A DNA stretch of 64,000 bases from Synaphobranchus kaupii. Lineage: Eukaryota > Chordata > Actinopteri > Anguilliformes > Synaphobranchidae. Numbering within the stretch: position 1 is the first letter of the stretch; every line of letters begins with the position of its first letter. The notes beneath the pieces were generated by a model. The model did not search any database. It saw only the letters and a program-made list of their open reading frames with translations, and was not told the origin of the DNA. This document shows positions 1 through 22,818 of this stretch, piece by piece. The translations under genes and the position numbers were made by a program. The stretch spans positions 20,471,091 through 20,535,090 of the forward strand of contig CM056376.1 of assembly GCA_029718625.1 (NCBI GenBank), written 5' to 3'.

Positions 1-1021
1 TTTGATCCTAAGCAAGTGTGCAGACTCGATGCGTCAACCCTCCCACTACGCTCGATTCCGGTTTTTGACGAACACTGTAGATCTAATCGCTAGGTGATTA
101 CAAATTATCTGCACAAGAAAACAGCGCTGCAATGTCACTGGGTGAATTCTGGGATACAGTTTCCTTACTCAAAAGGCAAGACGATACTAGGCCATGGGAA
201 CAAACTCAGTCAATGCAGAAAGTCGCATGTTACAAATTTTCACCAATTATCATGAATCAACGACAGAAGAGACTGTTACTGGCCATAATAAAATATAAAT
301 CAGAAAGTTTTCTTTTGAACTTTGTACATGACATTCACCACTTTTATTTCATTTTAAATTTATTTTTTATATACCTCAGCTGCAAACCCTTTTCTTAGTA
401 CTAATACGATTCATTATTTATTGAACTTTTTTGTACAAGTTAAATGATATGTAACTTCTCATTTCCCACTGCTTCTGCCAAAACTAACATGCCCTTGTAC
501 AACATTTTAAAAAACTGCAGGATGTCCACGGTAGTAAGTAATCAAACTGAATTTAACATGTCGCTTGTAAACATCTCCGTCAATCATCGTCTGTGCTTAA
601 TTATTGGCAATTACTTTAACAACTTAGATGATTGAGTTGGTGCAAATGGGATAATTGTTTGACAAGTGGCTTGACAAAGAGGCTATTGTGACCTCTGGCT
701 GGCGGAGGACTGAAGTACCATGCGAGAAAACAAGGGGAGACAAGCTGGTGGCCCTACCCATGTGACTAAAACTGAAATGTTGTGTTGGAAATATGAAAAA
801 CTACTCGTTGAGGTTTGCTAGGTGATTTTGGGGAGATGCTGTTTATGATGTCAGTAAGCTATATGTAATGTGCACAGGCTCTCAGCTTCTGAAATGTGAA
901 AAACTGATAATTGGTACATTTATGCTGTGATTCTTACAGCACATCTATTAGTAGACCATAGATACAGTATCTTCTTGCTGCCACGCATACAGATGAGTAC
1001 ACCTCCTCATCTTCCTCCTAC
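1..1021. other. dmtn last intron, left part
   Basis: AT-rich sequence between the headpiece exon and the window edge. No headpiece terminal exon, no RNA gene and no repeat family were recognised. Confidence 0.7.
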
Positions 1022-11702
<10,681 letters not shown>

Positions 11703-11714
<12 letters not shown>

Positions 11715-11763
11715 TTTGGAGGATTAGAAAGCTGTTCCCTTGAGTTTCAGCGAGATGTTCTTT
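11703..11763 (-). CDS. dmtn: dmtn start exon (MMQK) with 5' UTR
   Basis: 61-nt exon bordered by ctctttcttag and AAG|gtaata. The coding part is 11703-11714 (ATG ATG CAG AAG). It joins in phase 0 to the next exon and parallels human MERLQK-QP. An in-frame TAA 12 nt before the ATG shows that translation cannot start further upstream in this exon. No RNA support is available. Confidence 0.6.
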
Positions 11764-12604
11764 CTAAGAAAGAGAAAAAATGGCTAAAATAAAGTAATCA
11801 CATGTGACAAAGAGGAAACCAGCCTTCATTAGCTCTCATATTGTCAAACACCAAAGGCCATAAGGACCAGCATTCACAACCACACTGACTAGATGGATTA
11901 GAGTCAGTGTGGCATGCGTATTATGGCATACTGGTGCTGGAAATTAGATCATAAAATGGCGAACTCTCCAGTAGAGGAAAGGTCAGCAGAGCAGGGGGCT
12001 GAACGAAAGGATGTTTATCTAACCGGATCCGAAATTTCAATTCATCCTAGGCTTTTATGCGTTTCTACTACACTTGATTTACATGAAGCCATCGCCATGA
12101 AGTCATTTACATCAAGTCATTGAAGTAACCTTACACCTTTAATATATTTATTCCGCAAACGGTTCAGTGCTGTGAATTTGTGAATTGAATATTATTAGCA
12201 AGGCATCACATCAGATGTTGGAAATATTTTTTAAAGAAACAAAAACAGTGTGCAATACTATACAGCCTAACCTAGTCGGCCCAAACGCAAAAGACGCATT
12301 CTAGGTTTGAGTCCTTTGTTCATTTCTTCCATTGAAATCTACATGTGTTTAAAGTGGTCAAATTCCAGCTGCAGCACTATACAAAACAAGTATTCATTGC
12401 TGATTGATACAAGATCCGATTCTTCTACGCTGGCTGTTGTAGGTCATATTGGATAAATTGAGTAAATTGGTCCACAGTTATCACAAAGCTAATCTGTCCC
12501 ATACAGCCTAATGCAGATAATTACTGTAATACAACCAGCAGTATTTCATTTTTTAACAATAGACACACAGGAGTTGCTATAGGGAGGTTGTGCCATAATC
12601 CATT

Positions 12605-12640
12605 AATGTAATGGATAAAAGCGTCTGGTCATTTGACTGT
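12605..12640 (+). repeat. short L2-type LINE/SINE tail fragment
   Basis: Carries ggataaaagcgtctgg, the conserved 3' tail word of teleost L2-type elements. Too short to classify further. Confidence 0.4.
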
Positions 12641-12792
12641 CCCAGGGGGATACTGTTTTCTATCAAAAGACAAATACCAAGCTAATTAGCCATAATAGCT
12701 GTAGCTTTTTTCACCTACAAAATTACAATGTTTTATCTAAGTGCATTAGGGGTTTCAGGAAGTCTCTAGAAAGGGCATTATATTATATAAAA

Positions 12793-12793
<1 letters not shown>

Positions 12794-12837
<44 letters not shown>

Positions 12838-12849
12838 GGGGGGGGGGGG
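12794..12849. repeat. (TG)n microsatellite followed by a G run
   Basis: About twenty TG units that pass directly into fifteen Gs. Such tracts are prone to Z-DNA/G-rich structure and to sequencing length error. Confidence 0.97.
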
Positions 12850-13119
12850 TAGTGAGAGAGAGGGGAGAGAAGGAGAGAAATAAGGCTCTATTTTCTGTCA
12901 GCAGGGATTGATTGCTTGTCCCATCCCCCGCTCATTCTAACTGTAACGCATGGATTAGTTTATCTCCCACAAACTGCACGAGAGGTTTAATGCTGTGGAT
13001 AACATTACATTCATTCACAGACATGACAACAAAGTGGTCTTCTTCAAACAAACATGGCAGGATGCTCTGATAATCTATGTTAAGGTTTAACCAAGGAACA
13101 CATCCTACAGCAGTCTTAC

Positions 13120-13179
13120 CTCAGATGGCCAGTTGTGTCATTGCAGTCATTGCAAGGTATTCTGAACCCAAAGTCAGTT
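13120..13179 (-). other. dmtn: probable dmtn 5' UTR exon
   Basis: Sixty bases bordered by an excellent acceptor (ttatttgtttcag) and an excellent donor (GAG|gtaagact) on the minus strand, upstream of the dmtn start exon. Its ATGs run quickly into stops, which fits a non-coding 5' exon. The promoter was not located. Confidence 0.5.
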
Positions 13180-14369
13180 CTGAAACAAATAACAGAAGAT
13201 TGCATGTTTACTGACTGTAAGTATACCTGCATTATGGTCATATTGAATGTATTTTACAGTGGCAAATGACACATTTCATTTTCATCCTGTAATAGACGGT
13301 CATGGGGCATTTACTAAACTCAGATTTACAGCTGTTATAGAATAGACCGCTCATACTATTTCACAAGGTCATAATTCAGTCTTCCACAGCTTTGTCATCA
13401 AGGCGATATTGGGCTCTGACCCCCTGATGGGAAATCAGATGTGTTCTAAAGGTCAGCCATATTTCAGGCCTGCAAGATTGAAAACGCCACACTTTACCCG
13501 CTGCATTTAGGTAGTCAATCTCTGAAATTTCCTTTGCATTTAGCATCATATTAAAACTACCCCCAACAGCAATGCAACAAAGAAACTTCAACATTCTGTG
13601 CAACTGCAAATAAAAAAAGCGGTTTCATTTCCAGCCTCCGCAATATGCCTACTGCTCCCCTGGCCCTGGGGGTGGAGCAGAGACCCTTTAAGACCATTAG
13701 GTTTAATGGCGGAGCTCTTTGTTCCACCCTTCAAAAGGTATCGATCCACAGTGGCTCCTAATCGTCAGTGCATTTTTAATAATTCATACCTTAATGTAAC
13801 CTCACCTTGTACACAAATGGCTTGTTTTTCACACTGGGAATTTCGCTTTTATCCATTTTCCACTAGCAGAGTAAGGACCTGTCTTGGTACAGAATATAGA
13901 CCTCAAAACTATTTTATTACAGAATGCTATAAGGAATCACTGGTTTGGACAGCTTGGAATTAAAGGAGACCCCAACGCCTCAATGTGACCTTGAAATACA
14001 AGAGTGCTCTTCATCTAAAGATGATTGCAGTTGCTAGATCACAATAATTTAGTCTAGATGCTACTTGTAAGATATTAATTTATGAAACCAGTCTCTTTAG
14101 TGACTGGGGGTCGTCACTTTTTGTGTGTCGATCCCCCAGATGAAGAGTGCAGGGGTCACCGTCCTAGAGAAAACAGACACTCAATCACACGTGCACAAAC
14201 CATTTATTCTTGTCAGCACCATGTGGAAGAGGCGATTAGCATTGTTAAGCTACTCTGACTCTCAATGCAGGCAATGCTCTGGTGCGATGCCCATGCAGTT
14301 CGCATAGCAGACATTGCAAAGTAAACTACAATCCAATTAATTTTCTTGCGGAGGAGGGTTACTCTCAGT

Positions 14370-15166
14370 CAGTGGTTCCCAAACTCGGTCCTCTGGGACC
14401 ACTGTGTATGCTGGGGGACCACTGTGTATGCTGGTTTTCGTTCCAACCACAATTGCAATCCCAAAATCCTAACAAGCTGTTCATTTTTCTTAACTAGGTG
14501 CTTTTCATGTTTAGAGGGATTATTTACCCTCTTAAGCCACATCATGTCAGAAATAGCTATGCATGCCATGAAGAATAAAAATTCCCATGTTCCTACTGTG
14601 CTTATTGGGCTGTTTTGCAAATAGGTAAAACATTTTTTAAACTGATCAAATTAAAGACTGGGGTGAATCAATTGGCTCCTAATTAGGTAGTTTAAAATGT
14701 GAGTTTTTATGTTCCCTCATCAAGTTTTTCTTAAATGTATTAACATTGCAAGTTTGGCTCGTTATCATTTTCTTTGTCTTTTTTTCATTATTTATCAAAT
14801 GGTTAGTTTTAGTGGCCATATATCCACGATTTCACCAATTAGGAGCCTATTGATTCACCTCAGTCTTTAATTTTATTTAATAAAATAAAATAAATTTGCT
14901 CAGTTAAAAAATGTTTTTTTTTTTGTTGCCCCTTTTTGTAATTATTTGCAATATAGCACAATGAGAATATTGTACTTTTATTATTCATGACATGCATAGC
15001 TATCGCTAACATAATGTGGCTTAAGAGGGTAAATAATCCCTCCAAATATGACAAACACCTAATTAAGAACAACTGACATCTTGTTAAAATTCCGGGATTG
15101 CAATTGTGGTTGGAACGAAAACCAGCATACACAGTGGCCCCCGAGGACCGAGTTTGGGAACCACTG
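14370..15166. mobile_element. fold-back hAT-like non-autonomous element
   Basis: The ends cagtggttcccaaactcgg and its inverse are hAT/Charlie-like termini. The two arms stay similar for about 350 bp each, e.g. ccctcttaagccacat on the left and its inverse on the right, around a short centre. No transposase. Flanks ctctcagt and ctctacag are only an imperfect 8-bp duplication. The left arm has a small internal duplication of the words gaccactgtgtatgctg. Confidence 0.85.
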
Positions 15167-17614
15167 CTCTACAGGATGGATGTTTATTTGCCTCGTTTTT
15201 CTATCCTGCAAGTGCATGCTTGCCAGGTGATCTTAATTAACCTGCGTGAAATTGCCCGGGTGTTTGTGCATCTCCGCGTGTCTCCAATCTAATGCAATTG
15301 GCAATACCATAGTCAGGCCTGGCTTACGCTGTCACACTGCAGTGACAAGCTAGAGACCCAGATGCTAGAGAGGGTGACTCAGAGTATTTGGAAATGGGAG
15401 GTAGGAGTTGAGCCAGTAGCGCGCACACGAGCACACACCCACACACACACACACAAGTAAGCAGAGGACTTATTCTGCTACCTGGTTGGGTGGGAATCTG
15501 CCACAGAATTTGAGAGGAGGAGGTGGGAGGAACAATGCCTTTGTACCGTGTCAAACCCTCGGTGTCTTGAGGTAGGCCTGCCGTATCAGTCACAATAATA
15601 AACGGACAAAGAAATTACACTCCTGAAAATATCCCCTACCAAGCGGCCAGCTCTGCAGACCTCCCACATATTCTCGTTTCCTTGTCCGCGGACTTCCCAT
15701 GACAACCATCTGTCCGTCTCAGCAGTGAAGAGCCAGAACTCATTCCCAGTGTTTGTGGAACAGTAATGCAAATCACATTACTAATGGTATTAGATGCTGA
15801 ATGCACCAGGGCCTTATCAAGATTCCAATATATAACGGTGGTCCCTTCTAGGGAGAGGAGTTTTAGAGGATTGAAATCTGCTAGCAAATGTGCAGGGTAG
15901 ACAGTGCCCCCATGTTGAAATGGAGTAGCACCATTCACATCATTAACTGGCAGTAAATACAACAGACGTTGCTTAATTGGCTCTTAATTCACTATTTCTT
16001 GGAAAAAAGGCATCTTTAGCCAAACTTTATTACAAAAATAATGCATACAGATTACAAACCTGTATGTGAGAGCATAAAATGTAAAATGTATCACGTGTTT
16101 ACAGGTATAGTAGCCATTAGCTACACGAGACGAGAGATGGCTCAATCATAATGCAGAAAACTATTTCCCAATCTCAAGTTCGGATGAAGACACACCATTC
16201 TGCCTTTGTCGATGACAAATATCCCTGAGATATTGCTTTAATGTCACAGGGAAAATTATAATACCAGTGAAAATGCAAATCAACATTTAAGGATTTAAGG
16301 TTTTCAACCCAAACAGGTGTCTGATATATTTCAGTTATCATGTTGCTGATGAAAACAGTGGAAGAAGAAAATAGAATTGCACTGCGCAAATGGCATATGA
16401 TACATTTCCCAGCAACATAACTGATATTTAGGCCTATGCCTGATTTATAGGCATTTTTTAAAATCTATCTTCAATAAATAACATTTACAAAGAGACACAT
16501 CCTTCAGCATAACTGAAGTGGTGATTAAAAGGCCAAACCTTGGCATATTTATGTAATATTTTAGACAACTCAGATAGGAAGAATAAATGCATTTGAATGA
16601 CCCACCAGGCACTTATTGGGTTAAAGAGCATACTAAGGAGAGGAGACAGCCTAATGACATAAATGTAGAGCCGCTGATCCTAGATCACCAGTGGACTTTA
16701 CAGAAGACACAAAGGTGGTATTCTATAACATTTGTCCTTGAGATACTATTTCCACTGAAGCTCATGAGAATCAATACCCGGTGTATTAAGCTCAGATGTC
16801 CGGCAGACGAGCCATTCTTCGGGGAACACAACATGAGAAGTTGTTTATGTCCCACAGACTTTGAGGACACTATTGCAAGAGACACTGAGCAGGAAGACGG
16901 GTTTTGTATTTTTAAGATGTGCAAATGCATACTTAGCAACAGAAGCAACACTACGTAGATTAATCGAATCCCGGTTTCTTACCAAGAGCTTTGAGTGTGA
17001 TAGATGGCGAACAAAAAGCTGAAAATCTAAGCAGACACCATTTCACACCCAGGAGATACGAAATGTATAGCAAATATATTCCTCTACTGCTTGAGTCACG
17101 AATTTTAAAAGCACTTCCGGGCTCAGAGCATAGTCCATGAGTACAGCTTTGATTCTCCTGGCAGTGTAAACCTGAAACACAATTTCCCCTTGGAGTGTCT
17201 CACTTTGGTTTATACCTGGTTATATAAAAAAAAAAAAGACTAGGCCTGTTCTGTTCTGTTTAACAAGTGTAGTCATTTCCACTTTAAATCTGAGATGTTA
17301 CGAGTCCTCTGGTAGATTTTCGGTTTGGAAAATTCCTTAGGTTCCTTGAGCCAGTCCCGCCCAAATACAGAACAATAAAAAACACACTCTGCTTTGATGC
17401 TGATGGCTACGTCCACTTTAATAAGCTGCAGGGTATTTGTTTTGTCAGACCAGATTGACACGATTAAATACTTTAAAAGGCATAAAATTGATTTTGGATT
17501 CTCTGCAACTTCAGGAAGATGGAGGCTGTGGCGCACTGGACAGTACTCGTTAGTGAATGCATGTTACGTGTTCATGCAGGTGTGTAGGCGTAAGTGGGTT
17601 TGAACAGAATTGCT

Positions 17615-17646
17615 TGCAAAGGATGATGGACCGATCATCCTTTGCA
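17615..17646. repeat. perfect short hairpin
   Basis: tgcaaaggatgat and its exact inverse complement are separated by six bases (ggaccg). No poly-T tail and no gene context, so no function is assigned. Confidence 0.8.
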
Positions 17647-19986
17647 GTGACGCGTGCATTAGCTCTGCCTGCATGTCCGCCTCTGAACTTGGATACAGAC
17701 ACCGACTCCAAGGTCCACTGCTCTCCACTGGGATACATTCGCCAAGCAACCGCCTGCTAACAAACAAGCACTAGGGCTTAGTCACACCGTGGCCTTTTCA
17801 AAAGACAAGGGGAATCTTGTACACATTTATTAGAAGAAAAAAGACCACCCATGCAAATCTCCAAGTCCACTGAACCTAGTTTCTGGAGACCAATAAATTT
17901 ACCAGAAATTGTTGTGGATTGTGCCCAGTGGTGTAGTGGGGGGAAAAAATAGGGTAAACCCCAAGTCATTGGTGAGCGACAGTGTTTACCTCACTATCTC
18001 CTTTCCCTCATTGATCAGGAAAGTTCATCTGGAAAAAAGGGGAGTAAAAGGTGAACCTAATTTTAAAAGGGTGGGTTAACTGAGTTTACCCTCCACTACA
18101 CCCGATTCCACTCCAACAAGGGTGCCTGTCGATGCTATCTGCCACAGAACATTCGAGAATCCTCCTAACACTTTGGAATATGTTAAGATATGCTTGGTGT
18201 AATAACTGGCTGACATTTAAAAAGCCAGACTCCCAGCATTAGGTCTTAATTACCAGATAACGGCATATAGGATCAGCTCACACTGTATTAAGGACTGATC
18301 TGGTGTTCTGCCTTATTGCTCCAATTTGTCCAAGTGCTGTAAAAGTCTGAATATATGCTATATGACAGTGAGCTCCCTGTAGGCGTCAGAGCCCTTCTAA
18401 GATCCTATACAAAGCCTTACAAAGGCCTTTTGCAGTAAGTTATGGTATTAAGAGGGCTGCAGAATGTTGTCCTCTCCTTCACTATTCCATTTTATACTTT
18501 ACTTCATTACTAATAGGTATCAGGAAAACAGCATTCACCTGTAACCACATTCTTATTTTCTCACAGGACAATGTTGTTTCCCGGGTTGTGGGGAGACAAG
18601 GGGAGACAAACTGAATAAGAAAGTAATAAGAACACAGTGCAGGAGGGGAGTAGACCAGTTTCATTACATGTCATTTAAGGAGAACCGTGCTTTCATGTTT
18701 GCACACTAAAAAGGGCACGTCTATAGTAGGCCTAGTAGACGTGCTGGATAGAATTACAAGGATATTCATGGTTTACCCGTTGAAACGCCATATTGTTATA
18801 TATTCACAGCCATCCTTGTGTGACTCGGTCAGTACAATTCCCCCACTGATGGAGCCATTGACATTCCTTAACAGCTCAGTTTCTTCCTGTCAGCTGGAAT
18901 CAATGCGCGCAATTATAGCTTTTATTACGGATTCATTTTCATTCCTACTTGAAACAAATTCAGAGGCCTTTATTAATGTCCAATGCAGGTATTTCCTCTA
19001 AATGATGCTATCGATTTTGCGGCCTATTTTTAAACCTCTTTTAGCAAGGTGAAGCTCTGGATGTCTGCACTCACTGGGTGAGATGTTCACCGGGAGGCAG
19101 TGGCACGCAGGGGCCCGTCTCGCGCTTTCTCACACAGTGCCGAGAGCTCCTGGATCAATGTGGCTGTCTGGAGCACTTCACTTTTATTTATTTCCTCTTT
19201 TGAAGCGAACGTCACAGCTGACCAGGACCGGTGACCTGTGTGAGGACCATGAACGATCCCCCACAGCCCAACTCTCTTTTGAAACAGGACTCCCAAACAG
19301 CCCTGTGGGATTAAATCAGGCCCGTGTTGAGCTGCCCATTGTGTTTTCCCCAGAGCTGCACATTACACAGATTTATTGGCGGCCAGGAGGGGTTTTCATG
19401 CCTGATGTTTGCCTCCAAGTCAATTGTCAATGGTCTGTGTTCTCTTTTTTTCTGCTGACTGCTCTTTACAACACAAACACTAAACAGATTCAAGAGCAAA
19501 GGCTGGTAATTTATGTTTATGGTGGCATGCCTGTTTTCAGGGGGATGTTCCATCCAAGAAAGTGATTATTTACACTCATTTGATAGCACTCCTGCAGAAG
19601 AGTGTAGATCAAGTCCACGGACATCCTTCTCTAAGACTTGTCCATGTCCTGAAGACACCAACAGATCCAAAATGGTGGCAAATAAATATCGGTCACATTT
19701 CTTTTTTTTAAATAATAGCACTTGCATGAAAACAAATTGCCCTTCAAGCAGGAATAGCACATTACATTATGATAACAGGAATGGCTTGCCTCACTATGAT
19801 GAATGACTAGATGAATAAGAGTCTGTCTCAGTATTAAAATCCAGACGAAGAATCTCTTTACCTCATCTTACTAAATAACCTCTCTTCCCACAGTGTGCTC
19901 TGTATTTGTCCATTACGATGCCTTCACAGCTTAGCTGTTGCCAAGGTTCCCACATCTCACCTAAGTGTGGGCTGAAATATGATACT

Positions 19987-21674
19987 GGGTTATTCCGTGT
20001 CAAATCAGACAGAATCCAGGAAAGTGGTTGCAGCACCGTCTCAGATTTTGTTCAAAGTTTGTCTATATAATGTTTGGGTCCCAAAACGAAGGCGAAAACG
20101 ATGTTTTTATATTTTTTAATTTTTACACTCGCAAAAATGCATATTGCAACATATTCTCAGTATGACTGAACCATTAAAAGCCTGTACTGCATGCCATTTT
20201 ATTTGGAAAAAAAAGTGCAAAATTCCTAAACGAGAGTGATATTGAGGGTATTATAAACCAATTTTTTTGCACACATTTGGTATGAATCATTATTTATTCT
20301 TTTACATTAGTCTTTTATTAATTTTGTGCCAATATTTGAGGTCTCTACCACTAATGGACATGAAGATATTAAGAATAAAACAAGGCGTGGTAGCATTTTT
20401 CAGTCATTTTCATAGGACCAAAATGGTATGTGGGGTAGCTAGTAGGAACATGAAAATGAATGTGGAAATAGCTTAATGTATGGACATTAAGTGTACAAAG
20501 TGCCAAGCATTGTTTTACCTCTAGGAAAAAAATGTCCATAATGAAGAAGCAGGGTCTTCCCTTATTATCTCTACTTATGTGTGTCCCAGCCTCTGAAATA
20601 TTGATTGGAGTAAAGAAATACATGTTTTCTGTAGGCTCATTTTACTATGGGTCATTAATGCAAGCTATATTCTTTACTATAAAGGCCTCATTATAGAAAA
20701 AGGCATTAACTCTGATTGATGCTATATTCAATGGAGTGGTTAATTTTTATATCCCATATTTAAAAAAGAATAAGATACTCAATACAAAATTCAAATAACT
20801 TTATTGAAAATGATGTGCAATGTAGCAAATTATGTAGTAGAAATTACATTTGATGAAAACTATTATCCTTTAAACATATAACTTGAACAACAGGACTGAA
20901 TTGGGTACATGCTTGGTGTTTTCTTGATAAGTGGAATCCCTATATGATTTCACTGTGTGGACATGTTTCAACATGCGTATCAGTACAATTTCCATATATA
21001 ACTTTCTAACATGCACACTGTAAAATTACATGAACATGTATAAACACATCCAACCTTTTATGTGGAAACACATTTAGATACTCCCACTGGAGTTAAGTGG
21101 GCCATTTAGGATACCATTTATTCCTCCTTATACCAGAGGTTTTATCAAAATATTTCACTTATTTTCAATATCCAAGACCTTACGGGAGACACAATTCCCA
21201 TCTCAAATGCCCTCTATTCCAATGAACATACTGAAAACATGTTTATCCTTTATTTCTTACAATTCCTATGACCTACAATTTGGGTTTGTAGTAACCTCAA
21301 TATCACTCTCGTTTAGGAGATTTGCCCTTTTTTCCAAATCTAGGGCCTTATAAAAATAAAATGGCATGTAGTACAGGCTTTTAATGGTTTAGGCATACAG
21401 AAAACATGTTTGTCTTCCATCCTACAAAGTTTGGTGAGGCTAGGAACAATACTTGTCAAGATATTAATGCCCAAACATGGCTTCCCAGATAAGGCGTTTT
21501 TGAGGCTATAAAAATGAAATAATATCAAGGGCTGAAAAAATATGAAAACATAGAATTTGAACAGAAATATTTTACAGGCCTTGGTTTTGGAACCCATTCA
21601 TGATATAGACAAGGTTTGAACAAAATCTGAGACGGTGCTGCAACAACCTTATCTGATTTGACACGGAAAGACCC
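19987..21674. mobile_element. 1.7-kb long-inverted-repeat (fold-back) DNA element
   Basis: Left end gggttattccgtgtcaaatc mirrors right end gatttgacacggaaagaccc. The arms also share gcagcaccgtctcagatttt, accattaaaagcctgtact and aaacgagagtgatattgag with their inverses near 21637, 21370 and 21297, so each arm is at least 300-370 bp. It is flanked on both sides by tact. No transposase ORF. The superfamily was not identified from memory. Confidence 0.85.
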
Positions 21675-21796
21675 TACTGTGAAAATATCACACCTGCATT
21701 ACCAACTGCTGACTGCATGCAATGACACCTTACAACCTCCCCGTCTTCTTCTCTATGTATCTTGATATCATGTTTTATACACCTGACATTACACCA

Positions 21797-22138
21797 GGGC
21801 GGTACGGTGGTGCAGTGGTTAACACTGTCGCCTCACAGCAAGAAGGTACCGAGTTCGAATCACGGCCGAGGGCCTTTCTGTGTGGAGTTTGCATGTTCTC
21901 CCCCGCGTGGGTTTCCTCCGGGTACTCCAGTTTCCTCCCACAGTCCAAACACGTGCAGGTTAGGCTAATTGGAGACTCAAAATTGCCCATAGGTATGAGT
22001 GTGTAAGTGAATGGTGTGTGTGCCCTGTGATGGATTGGCAGCCTGTCCAGGGTGTATTCCTGCCTCTCGCCCAATGCTGGGACAGGCTCCAGCACCCCCC
22101 GTGACCCTGGAATAAGCGGGTTAGATAATGGACGGATG
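21797..22138 (+). mobile_element. SINE of the DANA/V-SINE type
   Basis: tRNA-like head (A-box-like ggtggtgcagtggttaacac, B-box-like gagttcgaatcacg), then the conserved body gtgtggagtttgcatgttct and ggtttcctccgggtactcca, ending in ataagcgggttagataatgg and a gga/tgga tail. It is flanked by a perfect 12-bp target duplication, gacattacacca, at 21785-21796 and 22139-22150, so the boundaries are firm and the copy is fairly young. Confidence 0.92.
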
Positions 22139-22285
22139 GACATTACACCAAGTGTGCAGTTTTCCTACAGACCACCCAAAAAGTAGTGCTCAGCACTCTT
22201 TCTGATTGCAATGACTCTAAAAGATGGTTTCATGGAAATATGCGGCTGCCTTTTCTTGTTTCTGTCTGTTTATTGATAACTGAGA

Positions 22286-22818
22286 TAGAGCTGCAACTAT
22301 CGATAATTTTCTTAGCGATTAGTCTATCGGTTACTTTTTCGATTAATCGAATAATCGAGAGGCACGGTTTATATTTTTTTCAAAACATAATTTCTTGATA
22401 TAACAATGACAGATCTGAACAAAAATGTCATATAATTTCATCAAAGAATTCATAATAAAAAGAAATGATAATTTATTATTTATTTAATTAAATATCCATT
22501 TTTAACAAACAACAAACCAATCACCCATCCCACCCTCAATTTCTTCCCCTCTCTCTACCTCTCTTTCCTATCTCTTGGGGCAGGGATGGCAGAGGCTCGG
22601 GACTCTTCGGCCATTTTCAGATAGAATGTCGAAAATGGCGGCAAAACGTTTAGCCGTGAGATGAACGCTTTGTAGAGATTATAAAAAAATTATAATAATA
22701 AATTTAAAAAAATGTATATATTTTTTATTATCAACTAATCGACACGGGGAAATTTTTTATCAATGATTAAAAAAAAGAAAAAGATAATCGATTAGTTTGA
22801 TTAACTGTTGCAGCCCTA
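22286..22818. mobile_element. hAT MITE, 533 bp, with 8-bp target duplication
   Basis: Ends tagagctgcaac and gttgcagcccta are inverted, and AATCGATTA-rich arms fold back. The exact 8-bp direct repeat aactgaga flanks it (22278-22285 and 22819-22826), diagnostic of hAT-type insertion. Its middle (about 22500-22680) is non-palindromic, with a pyrimidine-rich part and a GC-richer part containing two attttcaga/gaaaatgg-like motifs. No ORF. Confidence 0.92.

Noticed and set aside
16587..16958. 123-codon ORF, also open on the other strand
   Set aside because: No similarity to any family I recognise, no splice structure, ordinary intergenic composition. At most a conserved non-coding candidate.
19083..19565. 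160-codon ORF, the longest gap-free one in the intergenic region
   Set aside because: The sequence resembles no protein family, the start has no support, and single-exon novel genes of this kind are usually chance.
21797..21870. tRNA gene
   Set aside because: A- and B-box-like motifs are present but belong to a SINE head with a long conserved non-tRNA body and target duplication; no cloverleaf.
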